NCBI GenBank assembly: GCA_965214235.1
Contig: CBDCBH010000003.1
Location: 1,612,001-1,676,000, forward strand
Source: Ilyomonas sp965214235
GTDB lineage: Bacteria; Bacteroidota; Bacteroidia; Chitinophagales; Chitinophagaceae
Reading direction: 5' to 3'
DNA length: 64,000 bases
Part shown: piece after piece, positions 8,371 through 17,602 of the stretch
How the letters are laid out: the number at the start of each line of letters is the position of its first letter
Numbering within the stretch: the stretch's first letter is position 1
The notes under the pieces: generated by a model
Seen by the model: the letters and a program-made list of their open reading frames with translations, nothing else
What the model was told of the DNA's origin: nothing
Databases searched by the model: none
Made by a program: the position numbers and the translations under genes

Positions 8371-9993
8371 TCAATAATCAACATAAGTATTGAACAAGTT
8401 TGTTTTTATTCCAATTGAAAACATAAATTCAGATTGATGAACATCCACTCCCGTGCGGCGATGATATACCGCATTCGCCTCAACACTCAACCTGTTTTTT
8501 GGATTGATAAGATACCCTGCCGATAGCTGGTTATAAAAATAATGATGCTGGCTGCCTTGCAACGTAAAACTACCAAAAGCGCCATTTGCACCTAATGATT
8601 GCTGGTTCTCAAAAATATCATTACCGGCAGGCACGCCAGGGTTCGCATAGCCTTCGCCGCGAATAGCAAACAAGTTTTCCAAACTGCCATACCAGCGTTT
8701 GTTGCTATAATTAAAATAAGAAATGAACTCATGAAAGTTAGCCTCGAACGGATCGGTTAAAGCCTGGTAGTAATGCGAATAATTAAGAGCTACATTATCA
8801 CCCACGCCATGCCCGTAAGTGTAAGGCCGCACACCATTCCATTCCAACCGCCAGCTTAAATTTTTTACGCCAAACAAATCGGTATTCCAAAGCCCGAGTT
8901 GCAAGGCATATTTATTAGCATAAAACTGCGAATGATGCTGATGGGATAATTGCAAAGCCAAATCGTCAAGCGCAAGCTGACCGTATAAAAATCCTTTTTT
9001 AAAAACATTGTATTTGAAGTGAAAACCAATCATGGCATTATCGGGCGAGCCGATTGAAAACTCCAACGGGCGTATAAAAATTAAAGGATTGAGGTAAGTA
9101 ACATCGAACCCGCGATTGAAGTTAGTGTCTTTTGCAATGGCTGTAACTTCATCAAAAAGAGCAAACTGAAATTTGTTGGAAAAATTAATGCCTAACTGGT
9201 GCAATATGCTGAATTTTGGTTGCGATCTTCCATTTACCAAATACCAAAATTTGTTTTCGTAACGGTTGTATAAAACATTATACGTTAGCTTCCAGAAGCG
9301 CGCCTGCAAGCGCAGGTAAGGATAATTAAAAGCGTTATCAGAAAGCAACAAACCCCGATAGCCATCGCCCAAAAATTGCTTGCCATAACCAGCAGAAACA
9401 AGGAAATGTTTGGAAGGAAGATACGTGAAATTAAAGCTGCTGTTTGCATAATTCCAGCGTTGGTTATTTTTTAATGTAGCCGCATTGTTACCCGGAACAA
9501 TGTTGTGCGTATTGTAAATAACACTATCAACATACGAAGGAAACTGCTGGCTGTTATCTATAAAATTTGCATCAAAAGAAAACTTGTTGCTGATAACCGC
9601 TTGCACACGCAAACCAGCCGCGCCGCCAACCAGGGCATTGTTTTTACGATTACTTTTTCCGATGCCCAATTCAATGTAGGGATCAATAGTTAAAACGCTT
9701 TTGTTTTTACCCCATTTTATCCAGTTGTTTGTTGCTAAGTTCTTTAAAAAATAACCATTGCCTTGCGGCGATGATATGCCAAACACACTATCAATTAAAT
9801 CGGTTTTTTGCAGCTTGTTCAGTTGTTGCAACTCTAACCAGTTCATGCCCCGAAAGCCCGTAAAAATAGATGTATCGGAGTTGATGATAAGCTGGTTTAA
9901 ACGGTTTTGTACCGCTTCGTTCAGCGGTATTTGCTGTGCATTTATTTTTATAAAAACGAATAAAAACAAACCAATAAAAAGAGAACTGCGCAT
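8371..9993 (-). CDS. Outer-membrane beta-barrel protein, RemB/Wzi-like (paralogue 1)
   Basis: 540 residues. Signal peptide at 1-19 ending INAQ. The rest alternates short amphipathic strands typical of an outer-membrane barrel and ends in aromatic residues (NTYVDY). The segment GYGKQFLGDGYRGLLLSDNA matches the conserved region of Flavobacterium gliding protein RemB and of Wzi-type capsule-assembly barrels. It shares this block and overall layout with the gene 30 bases upstream on the same strand (10024-11610), so the two are a tandem duplicated pair, probably co-transcribed. A role in gliding or surface polysaccharide attachment is inferred from family only. Confidence 0.72.
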   Translation of the reverse strand: MRSSLFIGLFLFVFIKINAQQIPLNEAVQNRLNQLIINSDTSIFTGFRGMNWLELQQLNKLQKTDLIDSVFGISSPQGNGYFLKNLATNNWIKWGKNKSVLTIDPYIELGIGKSNRKNNALVGGAAGLRVQAVISNKFSFDANFIDNSQQFPSYVDSVIYNTHNIVPGNNAATLKNNQRWNYANSSFNFTYLPSKHFLVSAGYGKQFLGDGYRGLLLSDNAFNYPYLRLQARFWKLTYNVLYNRYENKFWYLVNGRSQPKFSILHQLGINFSNKFQFALFDEVTAIAKDTNFNRGFDVTYLNPLIFIRPLEFSIGSPDNAMIGFHFKYNVFKKGFLYGQLALDDLALQLSHQHHSQFYANKYALQLGLWNTDLFGVKNLSWRLEWNGVRPYTYGHGVGDNVALNYSHYYQALTDPFEANFHEFISYFNYSNKRWYGSLENLFAIRGEGYANPGVPAGNDIFENQQSLGANGAFGSFTLQGSQHHYFYNQLSAGYLINPKNRLSVEANAVYHRRTGVDVHQSEFMFSIGIKTNLFNTYVDY

Positions 9994-10023
9994 GAAATAG
10001 TATTTATAAAATCATTGCCCGAA

Positions 10024-11610
10024 TTAAAAATCGTAAACAAGGTTTCTGAACGACATGCGCACGCCGATGTACGCATATTTGTCTTCAAAAACTTTAAGCG
10101 CATTGCTTTCTCTGCGGTAAGTAAAACCCGTTTCCAAACGCAGGTTGGATTTGGGATTTAAAACATATGCAATGCGCACATCACCATAATAAATATTGGT
10201 TTTGATGCCTTGTGTTGTGGTAATAGTTCCTGCGGGATAAGCCGTGCTGCCGTTAAAAATATTTCTTCCGAAATTCACAGCGCCATTTGCCGAATCTAAC
10301 CCTTGCTGCGCGATAAAAGCCTCTACCCGAAACCACCATCTTTTATAAGTATAATCGGTTACACCAATCACTTCGCGGAAGTTAGCACCCAACGGATGCG
10401 CCAGCGGCAAATTAGCATGAGCAGACACCGCATGAGGGTTGGAAGAACTGTAAGTGTAAGGTCGCACGGTGTTAAATTCAACTACGGCATTCCAGTTCTG
10501 TACTTTTAAAAAATCCCGAAAACGAACACCGGCTTGTACACCATAACGGTTATCGGCATCGCTGCCGGTTTTATCTACCGCCAACTGGCTGTAAACATTA
10601 GCTTTTGGCAAGAAGTTATATTTTAAATTCAAACCCACTAACTCATTGTTATCAATGCCGGTTTTTGATTTGCCAGAATGTGCAAAAATGATAGGGCTGG
10701 CATACGTTACATCAACATCGCTATTCTTGTTGATGTTGCTGCCCGACCATACCACCGATTCAAACAAACCGGCAGAAAATTTCTTTGTGATAGCATAATC
10801 TACCAAATACGTTTGCGCCCATGAATGAGAAAAGCCGAATGCATAATAAGGCGTGTTTGAAATGGCTCTGTTTAAATAAGTAAGATACTCCGACCACATT
10901 ACCGAATATTGCAGCTTGCCAACTGTGATGGCAGCACGGAAATACGGATAATTGATTGACCAATCGGACAGGAACAATGAGCGATAGCCATCGCCGATAA
11001 AGTTTTGATTGTATCCCAAATCAAACACCAGATGTTTGTTGGGCGTATAAACCAGCCGTGCAGACGAATAATTAAAATCGAAACCCGGACCATCGGCCAG
11101 CGCATTTTTATAATTGGCTGCATGTGGTATCACCTGGGCAATTCTTACCAAACTGTCTACATAACCCGGGAATCGTCCCTGGTTCTCATAAAAGTTAGTT
11201 TCAAAATAAAAGGTGTTGCCAATGTTGCCATGCACTTCGTAGCCTCGTGTATTCATCTCGGGCACATGATACACCTGCGGGCTTGGGTTGGGCGGGCTAA
11301 TGGCGCGGGTGTTGTAACCAATGTGTTCATCAACAATAATATCTCCATACAAATTAAAACCCGGCTGCTGCACACTTAATAAATGCTCCTCAAAAAATTT
11401 ACGCCGCAGCCAGCTATGTTGCGATGGCTGAACAATACTATCTGTAAGCAACACCGGTTTCCATGCTGTATGCGCAATGCTATCGGTGCGATACAACTGA
11501 TTACTGTACATCAACTGGCTTTCTTTTATTGCAATATTATCCTGCGCAAAAGAAGAAGCCGAAACAGCAACAGCAAATAACAGTAAAAAGATACGGTGTA
11601 CTCTCTTCAA
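10024..11610 (-). CDS. Outer-membrane beta-barrel protein, RemB/Wzi-like (paralogue 2)
   Basis: 528 residues. Signal peptide at 1-22 ending SSFAQ. LGYNQNFIGDGYRSLFLSD parallels the same block in the downstream paralogue, and NTVRPYTYSSSNPH matches NGVRPYTYGHG there. Ends with a barrel-like terminal strand (GVRMSFRNLVYDF). First gene of a two-gene reverse-strand unit. The copies have diverged widely outside the blocks, so the duplication is old. The N-terminal ~110 residues (IDEHIGYNTRAISPPNP) differ most. Function as for paralogue 1: surface barrel of the RemB/Wzi class. Confidence 0.72.
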   Translation of the reverse strand: MKRVHRIFLLLFAVAVSASSFAQDNIAIKESQLMYSNQLYRTDSIAHTAWKPVLLTDSIVQPSQHSWLRRKFFEEHLLSVQQPGFNLYGDIIVDEHIGYNTRAISPPNPSPQVYHVPEMNTRGYEVHGNIGNTFYFETNFYENQGRFPGYVDSLVRIAQVIPHAANYKNALADGPGFDFNYSSARLVYTPNKHLVFDLGYNQNFIGDGYRSLFLSDWSINYPYFRAAITVGKLQYSVMWSEYLTYLNRAISNTPYYAFGFSHSWAQTYLVDYAITKKFSAGLFESVVWSGSNINKNSDVDVTYASPIIFAHSGKSKTGIDNNELVGLNLKYNFLPKANVYSQLAVDKTGSDADNRYGVQAGVRFRDFLKVQNWNAVVEFNTVRPYTYSSSNPHAVSAHANLPLAHPLGANFREVIGVTDYTYKRWWFRVEAFIAQQGLDSANGAVNFGRNIFNGSTAYPAGTITTTQGIKTNIYYGDVRIAYVLNPKSNLRLETGFTYRRESNALKVFEDKYAYIGVRMSFRNLVYDF

Positions 11611-11885
11611 AGCAGTGTGTTTAATCTGTTTGCAACGTTACAGAATTATTGGAAAACGAATAACACAGACTTTGCGCCCCGATATTTTACTGTAAAAGGT
11701 AATTAGTAAGATGTAATTTTATTTGAAGAAAATCCTGCAGCTTTTATTTTTAGTCAAATTAAAAATCATCAACCAACATTCGTTTATAAGTTTCTTTTCC
11801 GCGTATTTTAAAGCTTTCACATCTTATAACGAAATATTATTTGAGCATCTGCCCCTAAACCCGCAATTTTGCCGCCGTTTCTTCT

Positions 11886-12893
11886 ATGCAGCCAATCACA
11901 GCGTTTTATCCTCATCTGCATCAACCTCAAAATGTGGTTATTACCATGCACCAAAAGCCCGATGGCGATGCTATGGGTTCGGCGCTGGGGATGTATCATT
12001 TCCTTACTCAACTCCATCACAATGCAACAGTGATTTCGCCCACTAACTGGGCAGATTTTTTACAATGGATGCCAGGCTGTAAAAATGTGGTTGATTTTGA
12101 AGCTTATCGCGATAAAGCGGCGCAAATAATAAATGAAGCATCGCTTATTATCTGCCTTGATTTTAATGTGATGTATCGAACCAAACACATGCAACACATG
12201 TTGCTGCAAAGCAATGCCGTAAAGGTTTTGATTGATCATCATGAACTGCCGGAAGAAAGCCAGTTTACGTACGGCATCTCCAATCCCTACAAAAGCTCAA
12301 CCTGTGAAATGGTGTACGATTTTATTGTTGAATCGGGTTATACAGCCAACATCAATCTTGATGTTGCCACTTGTTTATATACCGGCGTAATGACGGATAC
12401 GGGCTCGTTTCGCTTTCCTTCCACAACAGCTTCGGTGCATAAAATGGTGGCGCATTGTAAAGAGTTAGGTCTTAACCACACGCCCATTCATGAAAATATA
12501 TTTGATAGTTTTTTAGAAAACCGCCTGCGCTTTATTGGCAATGCGTTGCTCAATCGGTTGGATGTTTTGTATGAATACAATACAGCCATGATGGCAATAT
12601 CCAGAAGCGATATAAAAGCCTTTGATATTAAAACCGGCGACACCGAAGGTTTGGTAAATTACCTTCTTTCCATGGAAGGCATTAAGCTGGGTGCTTTGCT
12701 GATTGACCGTGAAGAAGAACGCCGCTGGAGCTTTCGCAGCAAAGGAAATTTTGATGTGAACCAGTTTGCACGATTGCATTTTGAAGGCGGCGGGCATAAA
12801 AACGCAGCCGGTGGCAGAAGCAGCGATACGCTTGATAACAACGTTAAAAAATTTAAAACCGTACTTCATGAGTACGAAGCACAATTACAATAA
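11886..12893 (+). CDS. nrnA: DHH-family phosphoesterase, NrnA-like (oligoribonuclease / pAp phosphatase)
   Basis: 335 residues. N-terminal DHH domain: MHQKPDGDAMGSALG (about 20-34; the D-x-D site), ICLDFN near 93, LIDHHE near 116 (the DHH motif), and TDTGSFRFP. C-terminal DHHA1 domain with FEGGGHKNAAGG (GGGH substrate motif). Members degrade nanoRNAs of 2-5 nt and/or hydrolyse 3'-phosphoadenosine 5'-phosphate in the cytoplasm. Followed after 6 bases by the FKBP lipoprotein gene, so probably co-transcribed. Family is certain; which activity dominates is not. Confidence 0.9.
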   Translation: MQPITAFYPHLHQPQNVVITMHQKPDGDAMGSALGMYHFLTQLHHNATVISPTNWADFLQWMPGCKNVVDFEAYRDKAAQIINEASLIICLDFNVMYRTKHMQHMLLQSNAVKVLIDHHELPEESQFTYGISNPYKSSTCEMVYDFIVESGYTANINLDVATCLYTGVMTDTGSFRFPSTTASVHKMVAHCKELGLNHTPIHENIFDSFLENRLRFIGNALLNRLDVLYEYNTAMMAISRSDIKAFDIKTGDTEGLVNYLLSMEGIKLGALLIDREEERRWSFRSKGNFDVNQFARLHFEGGGHKNAAGGRSSDTLDNNVKKFKTVLHEYEAQLQ

Positions 12894-12899
12894 AAACAA

Positions 12900-13919
12900 A
12901 TGAAACACTCTCTTTTTGCAGTGGCTTGCATTGCCCTGCTTTCTACCGTAGCCTGTAAAGCCAATTACGATAAAACGCCATCGGGCCTGGTGTATCGCAT
13001 TGCATCTACCAAAGACGGCGCAGCCGTAAAGCCCGGACAGTTTGTAAAATTTAATGTAGAGTTTAAGCTCATGCCGAAAGATTCTATTTTAAATTCAACC
13101 TACGGCAAATTTCCAGGCTATGGAAAAGTAGATACCGGCGCACAGACAAAGTATTCTTTCTTTGAAATTATGCCCAAGTGTAAAGTAGGCGACAGCGTTG
13201 AATTTAGCCTGAGCATTGATACTTTAAAAAAGCGTGGTATGATTCCCGATTACAACGCTGTGTTTACCCGCAACGGGCAGATAAAAGGTCATTTTACGAT
13301 TATTAAAACATTTGAAAAAGAAGACCAGATTAAAGCCGATTTTGATGTAGAAACCGAAAACTACAAAGCCAAAGAAATAGCTGCACTGCAGGATTACATT
13401 ACTAAAAAAGGCATAAAAGCAATAAAAACAAAGAACGGCGCTTTTGTAGAAATTGACCAGGCGGGCGATGCTTCTGTAAAAGCCGATTCGGGCAAAACTG
13501 CAGTGATCATGTACAAAGGTTATTTGCAGGATGGCGGTAAAGTGTTTGATACCAATATGGATACTTCAAAGCACCATACCGATCCTATTGAAGTAGCCGT
13601 AGGGCAAGGTCGTGTAATACCGGCCTGGGAAGAAGCGTTGCCTTATTTTTCCAAAGGTTCTAAAGGTAAAATTTATGTTCCTTCTATGCTCGGTTACGGT
13701 ATGCGCGGCGGCGGCGGCGAAATTCCACCGTATGCCAATTTGATATTTGATATTGAAGTGAAAGATGTGAAAGATACGCCTCCTCAACCGCAGGGTGGCA
13801 ACGGCAATGGCAATGGCATGAACAGCCTTACACCTGAACAAATGAAACAATTGCAACAGCAGATGCAGCAGCAACGCCAACAACAAAGCGCACCGCCTGC
13901 AGCACCGCCTAAACAATAA
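12900..13919 (+). CDS. FKBP-type peptidyl-prolyl isomerase, predicted lipoprotein
   Basis: 339 residues. Signal sequence followed by STVAC (Cys19), a plausible lipobox, so it is probably lipid-anchored in the envelope. Two FKBP-like segments: about 25-140 (SGLVYRIASTKDGAAVKPGQFVKF) and about 180-285, which carries the canonical features KTAVIMYKGYLQDGGKVFDTN and VIPAWEEALPYFSKGSKGKIYVPSMLGYG. The N-terminal copy looks degenerate, as in FkpA/Mip-like proteins where it dimerises. The tail (300-339) is Q/P-rich and disordered. Expected role: folding of periplasmic or outer-membrane proteins. Confidence 0.9.
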   Translation: MKHSLFAVACIALLSTVACKANYDKTPSGLVYRIASTKDGAAVKPGQFVKFNVEFKLMPKDSILNSTYGKFPGYGKVDTGAQTKYSFFEIMPKCKVGDSVEFSLSIDTLKKRGMIPDYNAVFTRNGQIKGHFTIIKTFEKEDQIKADFDVETENYKAKEIAALQDYITKKGIKAIKTKNGAFVEIDQAGDASVKADSGKTAVIMYKGYLQDGGKVFDTNMDTSKHHTDPIEVAVGQGRVIPAWEEALPYFSKGSKGKIYVPSMLGYGMRGGGGEIPPYANLIFDIEVKDVKDTPPQPQGGNGNGNGMNSLTPEQMKQLQQQMQQQRQQQSAPPAAPPKQ

Positions 13920-13942
13920 AAGGTGTAAGAAACAAGATACAA

Positions 13943-13978
13943 AAAACAGCCGCAGAATTATTTTTTGCGGCTGTTTTG
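13943..13978 (+). terminator. Rho-independent terminator after the FKBP gene
   Basis: AAAACAGCCGCA/TGCGGCTGTTTT 12-bp perfect stem with 11-nt loop. The rest of the gene-free stretch from 13979 to 14236 is A/T-rich and holds nothing else recognisable. Confidence 0.88.
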
Positions 13979-14236
13979 TGATTGGTGTAAAAACAAAGCA
14001 ATTACTGTAGAAGTATAAATAAATATAAGCGTTTTACAGCCATCAAAAGCTGGCTGCCACCTTTTCTTTTACTCCACTTTTTTAAAGTTTGTAAGTTTGA
14101 TGCAGGAAGGCATACAGGCACCCATTTATTTTGCTGAATTTCAGGAATGTTTACTTTTAATGCGTTGTTATTTGCTTTGTGTTTTATTTTACTATGAGGC
14201 CACTTGCCAGCATCTTTGCAGCAAATATTATCTCTT

Positions 14237-14533
14237 ATGAACGCTAAGTATTTCGTGCTTTATTTGTTGCCCTGCCGTCCCGATTTTGCCTTCACTATGT
14301 CGGATGAAGAAAAGAAAATCATGGGTGCGCATGTAGCTTACTGGACTGATAAAATGAGCAAAGGAAAAGTGCTTGTTTTTGGTCCTGTGCTGGATCCCAA
14401 AGGTCCTTACGGGTTAGGCATTGTTAAGGTAACCGATGAGGAAGAAGTGAAGTTATTTATTAAAGATGATCCGGCTTCGCAACTCAACCAATATGAATAC
14501 TTCCCTATGAATGCCATAGTGCCTAATGAGTAA
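14237..14533 (+). CDS. YciI-like (YCII) domain protein
   Basis: 98 residues from the ATG at 14237; an in-frame TTG at 14204 would add 11 residues that do not fit the family. Ferredoxin-like YCII fold: YFVLYLLPCRPDF, then EEKKIMGAHVAYWTDKMSKGKVLVFGPV (with the conserved histidine, H36) and GLGIVKVTDEEEVKLFIKDDP. YCII proteins are small, usually dimeric enzymes or enzyme-like domains; the Bacteroidota members have no established substrate. Converges with the HAD gene, whose stop is 20 bases away. Confidence 0.82.
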   Translation: MNAKYFVLYLLPCRPDFAFTMSDEEKKIMGAHVAYWTDKMSKGKVLVFGPVLDPKGPYGLGIVKVTDEEEVKLFIKDDPASQLNQYEYFPMNAIVPNE

Positions 14534-14553
14534 GATACGATGAGGGTTTGTTT

Positions 14554-15213
14554 TTACTCCAAAATAAACTTCTGCAATTCCTCATCGTTATAATCTTTAA
14601 TAAAAAGAAGAACGTTATGGTATTGCTCAAAGTCTTCTTTACCGTGCATGGTAGTTACCACAATTGCCTGCATCCCCGCATTCAGCGCGGTTTCCACACC
14701 TTTGGGCGAATCTTCAAACACAATACAATCATCCGGCTTCATTCCTAAGGCAGTCGCCGCTTTTAAAAACGTTTCAGGGTGTGGCTTGCTCTTTTCAACG
14801 TCATCGGCGCTGATGATGGCGCGGAAATAATGCCGCAGGCTGAGGTTATCCAGTACAAAATTAATATTGAAAGGAATGGCAGCCGTACCAATTGCCATTG
14901 GGATGTTATGCTCATAAGCTTTTTGTAAAAATTGAGGCAAGCCATCTACCAACGAAAGATAAGGACGAAAAGCAGTTTGATACGCTTGTTCTTTTTGTAT
15001 TGAAATGCGGTTCATTTCACCAGGGCTAAACTTGTTTCTGCCAAACACCCGTTCCAGCACTTCTTCGTTTTTGCCATACATTTCCCGCTTCACTTCTTCC
15101 GGTGTAAGGTTGCCCCTCAATTCGCCGTTAATAATATTTCGCCAGGCTTCCATGTGGTAGCTCATGTCATCTACCATCGTTCCGTTCATATCAAATATCA
15201 ACGCTCTGTTCAT
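14554..15213 (-). CDS. HAD-superfamily hydrolase, beta-phosphoglucomutase-like, with DxN in place of DxD
   Basis: 219 residues. Motif I reads FDMNGTMVDD with nucleophile D8, but N10 replaces the general acid/base Asp of the usual DxDGT. The cap helix domain is at about 15-85, motif III at KSKPHPETFLKAA (Lys near 148) and motif IV at VFEDSPKGVETALNAGM. The overall arrangement is that of subfamily I HAD enzymes such as beta-phosphoglucomutase or sugar-phosphate phosphatases. I recall similar DMNGT proteins in other Bacteroidota, so the change may be a family trait rather than a local mutation; not checked. Substrate unknown. Its stop codon lies inside a copy of the recurring 11-mer motif. Confidence 0.85.
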   Translation of the reverse strand: MNRALIFDMNGTMVDDMSYHMEAWRNIINGELRGNLTPEEVKREMYGKNEEVLERVFGRNKFSPGEMNRISIQKEQAYQTAFRPYLSLVDGLPQFLQKAYEHNIPMAIGTAAIPFNINFVLDNLSLRHYFRAIISADDVEKSKPHPETFLKAATALGMKPDDCIVFEDSPKGVETALNAGMQAIVVTTMHGKEDFEQYHNVLLFIKDYNDEELQKFILE

Positions 15214-15436
15214 ACGCGCGAAGGTAAGAAGGCATAGCTGTTAAGACAGCTTTTACTTCATTACCTTTAGTTTTACTTTAAAGTCTCATACCAACGCACA
15301 CATAGCCCGCTGTGAAAACCCTGCTGCGATATAAAGAAAATAAAATCAGATTTGACTACTACAAAGCCAGATTCGACTATATAGTCTTGTTCATTTTAGT
15401 TGAGTTTTGCCTCAATAAAAAACAAAAACGATAACT

Positions 15437-16297
15437 ATGATTTTAATAACAGGAGCTACCGGACAGTTGGGAAGAGTAGTAATTGAAACAATGCTGAAAA
15501 AAATACGGGCTAACCAGATTGCAGCATTGGTACGCAATGAAAATAAAGCGGCCGATTTACAAAAAAAAGGCATAAACATACGCGTAGGTGATTATGATGA
15601 TACAGCCTCTCTTAACAAAGCAATGCAGGGAATTGAAAAGGTTTTACTTATTTCCGGCGGAAATGCTAAAAACGGATTAGAGCAACACCAAAATGTAGTG
15701 GATGCTGCTAAAAAAGCCGGTGTAAAATGTGTTGCTTATACAAGCAGGTGTTTAACAGATAAAAATACATCGGTAAATGGGTTGATGAAACGCCATTTTG
15801 CTACCGAAGATTATATTAAAGAAAGTGGATTGAACTATATTTTATTCCGTAACATTTTATATATGGATTCGATGGTGTTTTTTCTGGGTGAAAAAGTATT
15901 TAATACAGGTATTTACCTGCCTGCAGGCGATGGAAAAGCATCCTTTGCGCTTAGAAGCGACATGGGAGAAGCCATTGGTAATGTTTTAGCTGAAAATGAT
16001 TGTGATAACAAGATTTATGACTTTACAGGAACCGACGCTTATTCTTTTTACGATGTTGCAGATGCGCTTACAGAATTATCAGGTAAAAAAGTAACCTATA
16101 CACCTGTTGAGCCGGAAACATACCAAACACATGCTAAGCAAAGGGGAGTACCTGAATTTGTAATTGGCATGGTTACAGGTTTTATGACCGATATAAAAAA
16201 CGGGCAAGAAGAAAAAGTAAGCCCTGATATGGAAAATATGCTTCGCCGAAAACCGGCATCACTAAAAGAAGGATTAAAAATTTTATTCAAATTGTAA
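15437..16297 (+). CDS. NmrA/QorB-like NAD(P)-binding oxidoreductase
   Basis: 286 residues. N-terminal Rossmann motif ILITGATGQLGRVVIE (GxxGxxG at 7-13), RVGDYDD at about 52-58, VLLISGG near 72, and SRCLTD / YILFRNILYMDSM typical of the NmrA branch of atypical SDRs such as NAD(P)H:quinone oxidoreductase QorB. Cytoplasmic. Followed after 28 bases by an AraC regulator in the same direction, which suggests one transcript and a redox- or quinone-responsive circuit (inference). Confidence 0.87.
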   Translation: MILITGATGQLGRVVIETMLKKIRANQIAALVRNENKAADLQKKGINIRVGDYDDTASLNKAMQGIEKVLLISGGNAKNGLEQHQNVVDAAKKAGVKCVAYTSRCLTDKNTSVNGLMKRHFATEDYIKESGLNYILFRNILYMDSMVFFLGEKVFNTGIYLPAGDGKASFALRSDMGEAIGNVLAENDCDNKIYDFTGTDAYSFYDVADALTELSGKKVTYTPVEPETYQTHAKQRGVPEFVIGMVTGFMTDIKNGQEEKVSPDMENMLRRKPASLKEGLKILFKL

Positions 16298-16325
16298 TTG
16301 CACAAACAACATTTGTACACTATTA

Positions 16326-17240
16326 ATGATAATACCACATCATATTAAAACCATAGCTGAATATCATAGGCTAACAGGTTTGCCAAAACCAGAACACCCA
16401 TTAATTAGTGTGATAAAATTTGAGGATATTAAACACGCCTCTGCTGATTTTCCAAAAAGTATCATTCATAATTTTTATTCTATTGCGCTAAAGAAAAATT
16501 TTAATGCAAAGATGAAATATGGTCATCAGGATTTTGACTTTGATGAAGGCGTTATGCATTTTATGTCGCCAAAACAGGTTCTTTCTTTTGAAACAACATC
16601 AGGAGAAGAAGTAAAACATTCAGGGTGGTTATTGCTTATCCATCCCGATTTTCTTTGGAATACATCTTTATTACAAAAAATAAAAGGATACGAATATTTC
16701 GGCTACAAAGTTAGTGAAGCCTTACACCTGTCAGATAAAGAAGAAGCTATGATGGTAGGCATCATGCAAAACATTGCACAGGAATATCACACAAGCATTG
16801 ACAAGTTTAGCCATGACGTTATCATTGCTCAATTAGAATTATTACTTACTTATTCCGAACGATTTTACCAACGCCAATTCATTACCCGGAGGATAGCCAA
16901 TCACCAAATTCTAAACCGGTTAGAACAATTGTTGAGCGAATATTTCAACAATGATAAATTAGCAGCAGAAGGCATCCCAACCGTTGAATACTTTGCCAAT
17001 GCGCTACATTTATCATCCAATTATTTAAGCCGGTTACTTAAAACATTAACGGGGCAAAGCACAAAGCAATTTATACATGACAAAGTGATTGACCTTGCCA
17101 AAGAAAGGCTATCAACCACGGAGTTAACGGTAAATGAAATTGCTTACGAATTGGGCTTTGAGCATCCACAATCATTTAGCAAACTATTTAAAATGAAAAC
17201 TAACTATTCGCCATTAGAGTTCAGACAGTTGTTTAATTAA
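16326..17240 (+). CDS. AraC family transcriptional regulator
   Basis: 304 residues. Cupin-like N-terminal domain (about 1-170) and C-terminal double helix-turn-helix AraC domain (about 200-300): VEYFANALHLSSNYLSRLLKTLTGQS for the first HTH, then VNEIAYELGFEHPQSFSKLFKMKTNYSPLEFR, the family signature. Sits just behind the NmrA-like gene and may control it. Effector unknown. Confidence 0.92.
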   Translation: MIIPHHIKTIAEYHRLTGLPKPEHPLISVIKFEDIKHASADFPKSIIHNFYSIALKKNFNAKMKYGHQDFDFDEGVMHFMSPKQVLSFETTSGEEVKHSGWLLLIHPDFLWNTSLLQKIKGYEYFGYKVSEALHLSDKEEAMMVGIMQNIAQEYHTSIDKFSHDVIIAQLELLLTYSERFYQRQFITRRIANHQILNRLEQLLSEYFNNDKLAAEGIPTVEYFANALHLSSNYLSRLLKTLTGQSTKQFIHDKVIDLAKERLSTTELTVNEIAYELGFEHPQSFSKLFKMKTNYSPLEFRQLFN

Positions 17241-17602
17241 AAAGCCCTGCCCCAATATATGCTCTCTGCAATATCGGCTCATGAATACCCGAATAATTTA
17301 TAGAAATCAACCATCAACCTGCCTGAAGTAAAGCCAATTCAATTTTCATTTTTTATTGTTAGCCAATCAGGAAGTAAAGAATACAACTACTATTCACTCC
17401 TTTTAGACATAACCCTGCTCCTTTCCAACATTCTCTGCGCTGCCTAATTCATTGAGCTTTGTGTTATGATTACAAACAATAAAAAAATGAAAAAAACAGC
17501 AGACAGAAGTCCACCGAAATAATAACCGCCGGGCGGCAAACAGGCAGTGTAAAAACAGATTAAAAACAAACGATATTCTCAATAAAATTTAAAAATAAAA
17601 CT
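17241..17602. other. Gene-free stretch of 362 bases
   Basis: A/T-rich with no convincing ORF, hairpin or terminator for the AraC gene. Contains one copy of the TAAAAACAAAC motif (17561-17571) about 30 bases before the next start codon. Presumably holds the promoter of the barrel gene, but no TAnnTTTG box could be fixed. Confidence 0.5.
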
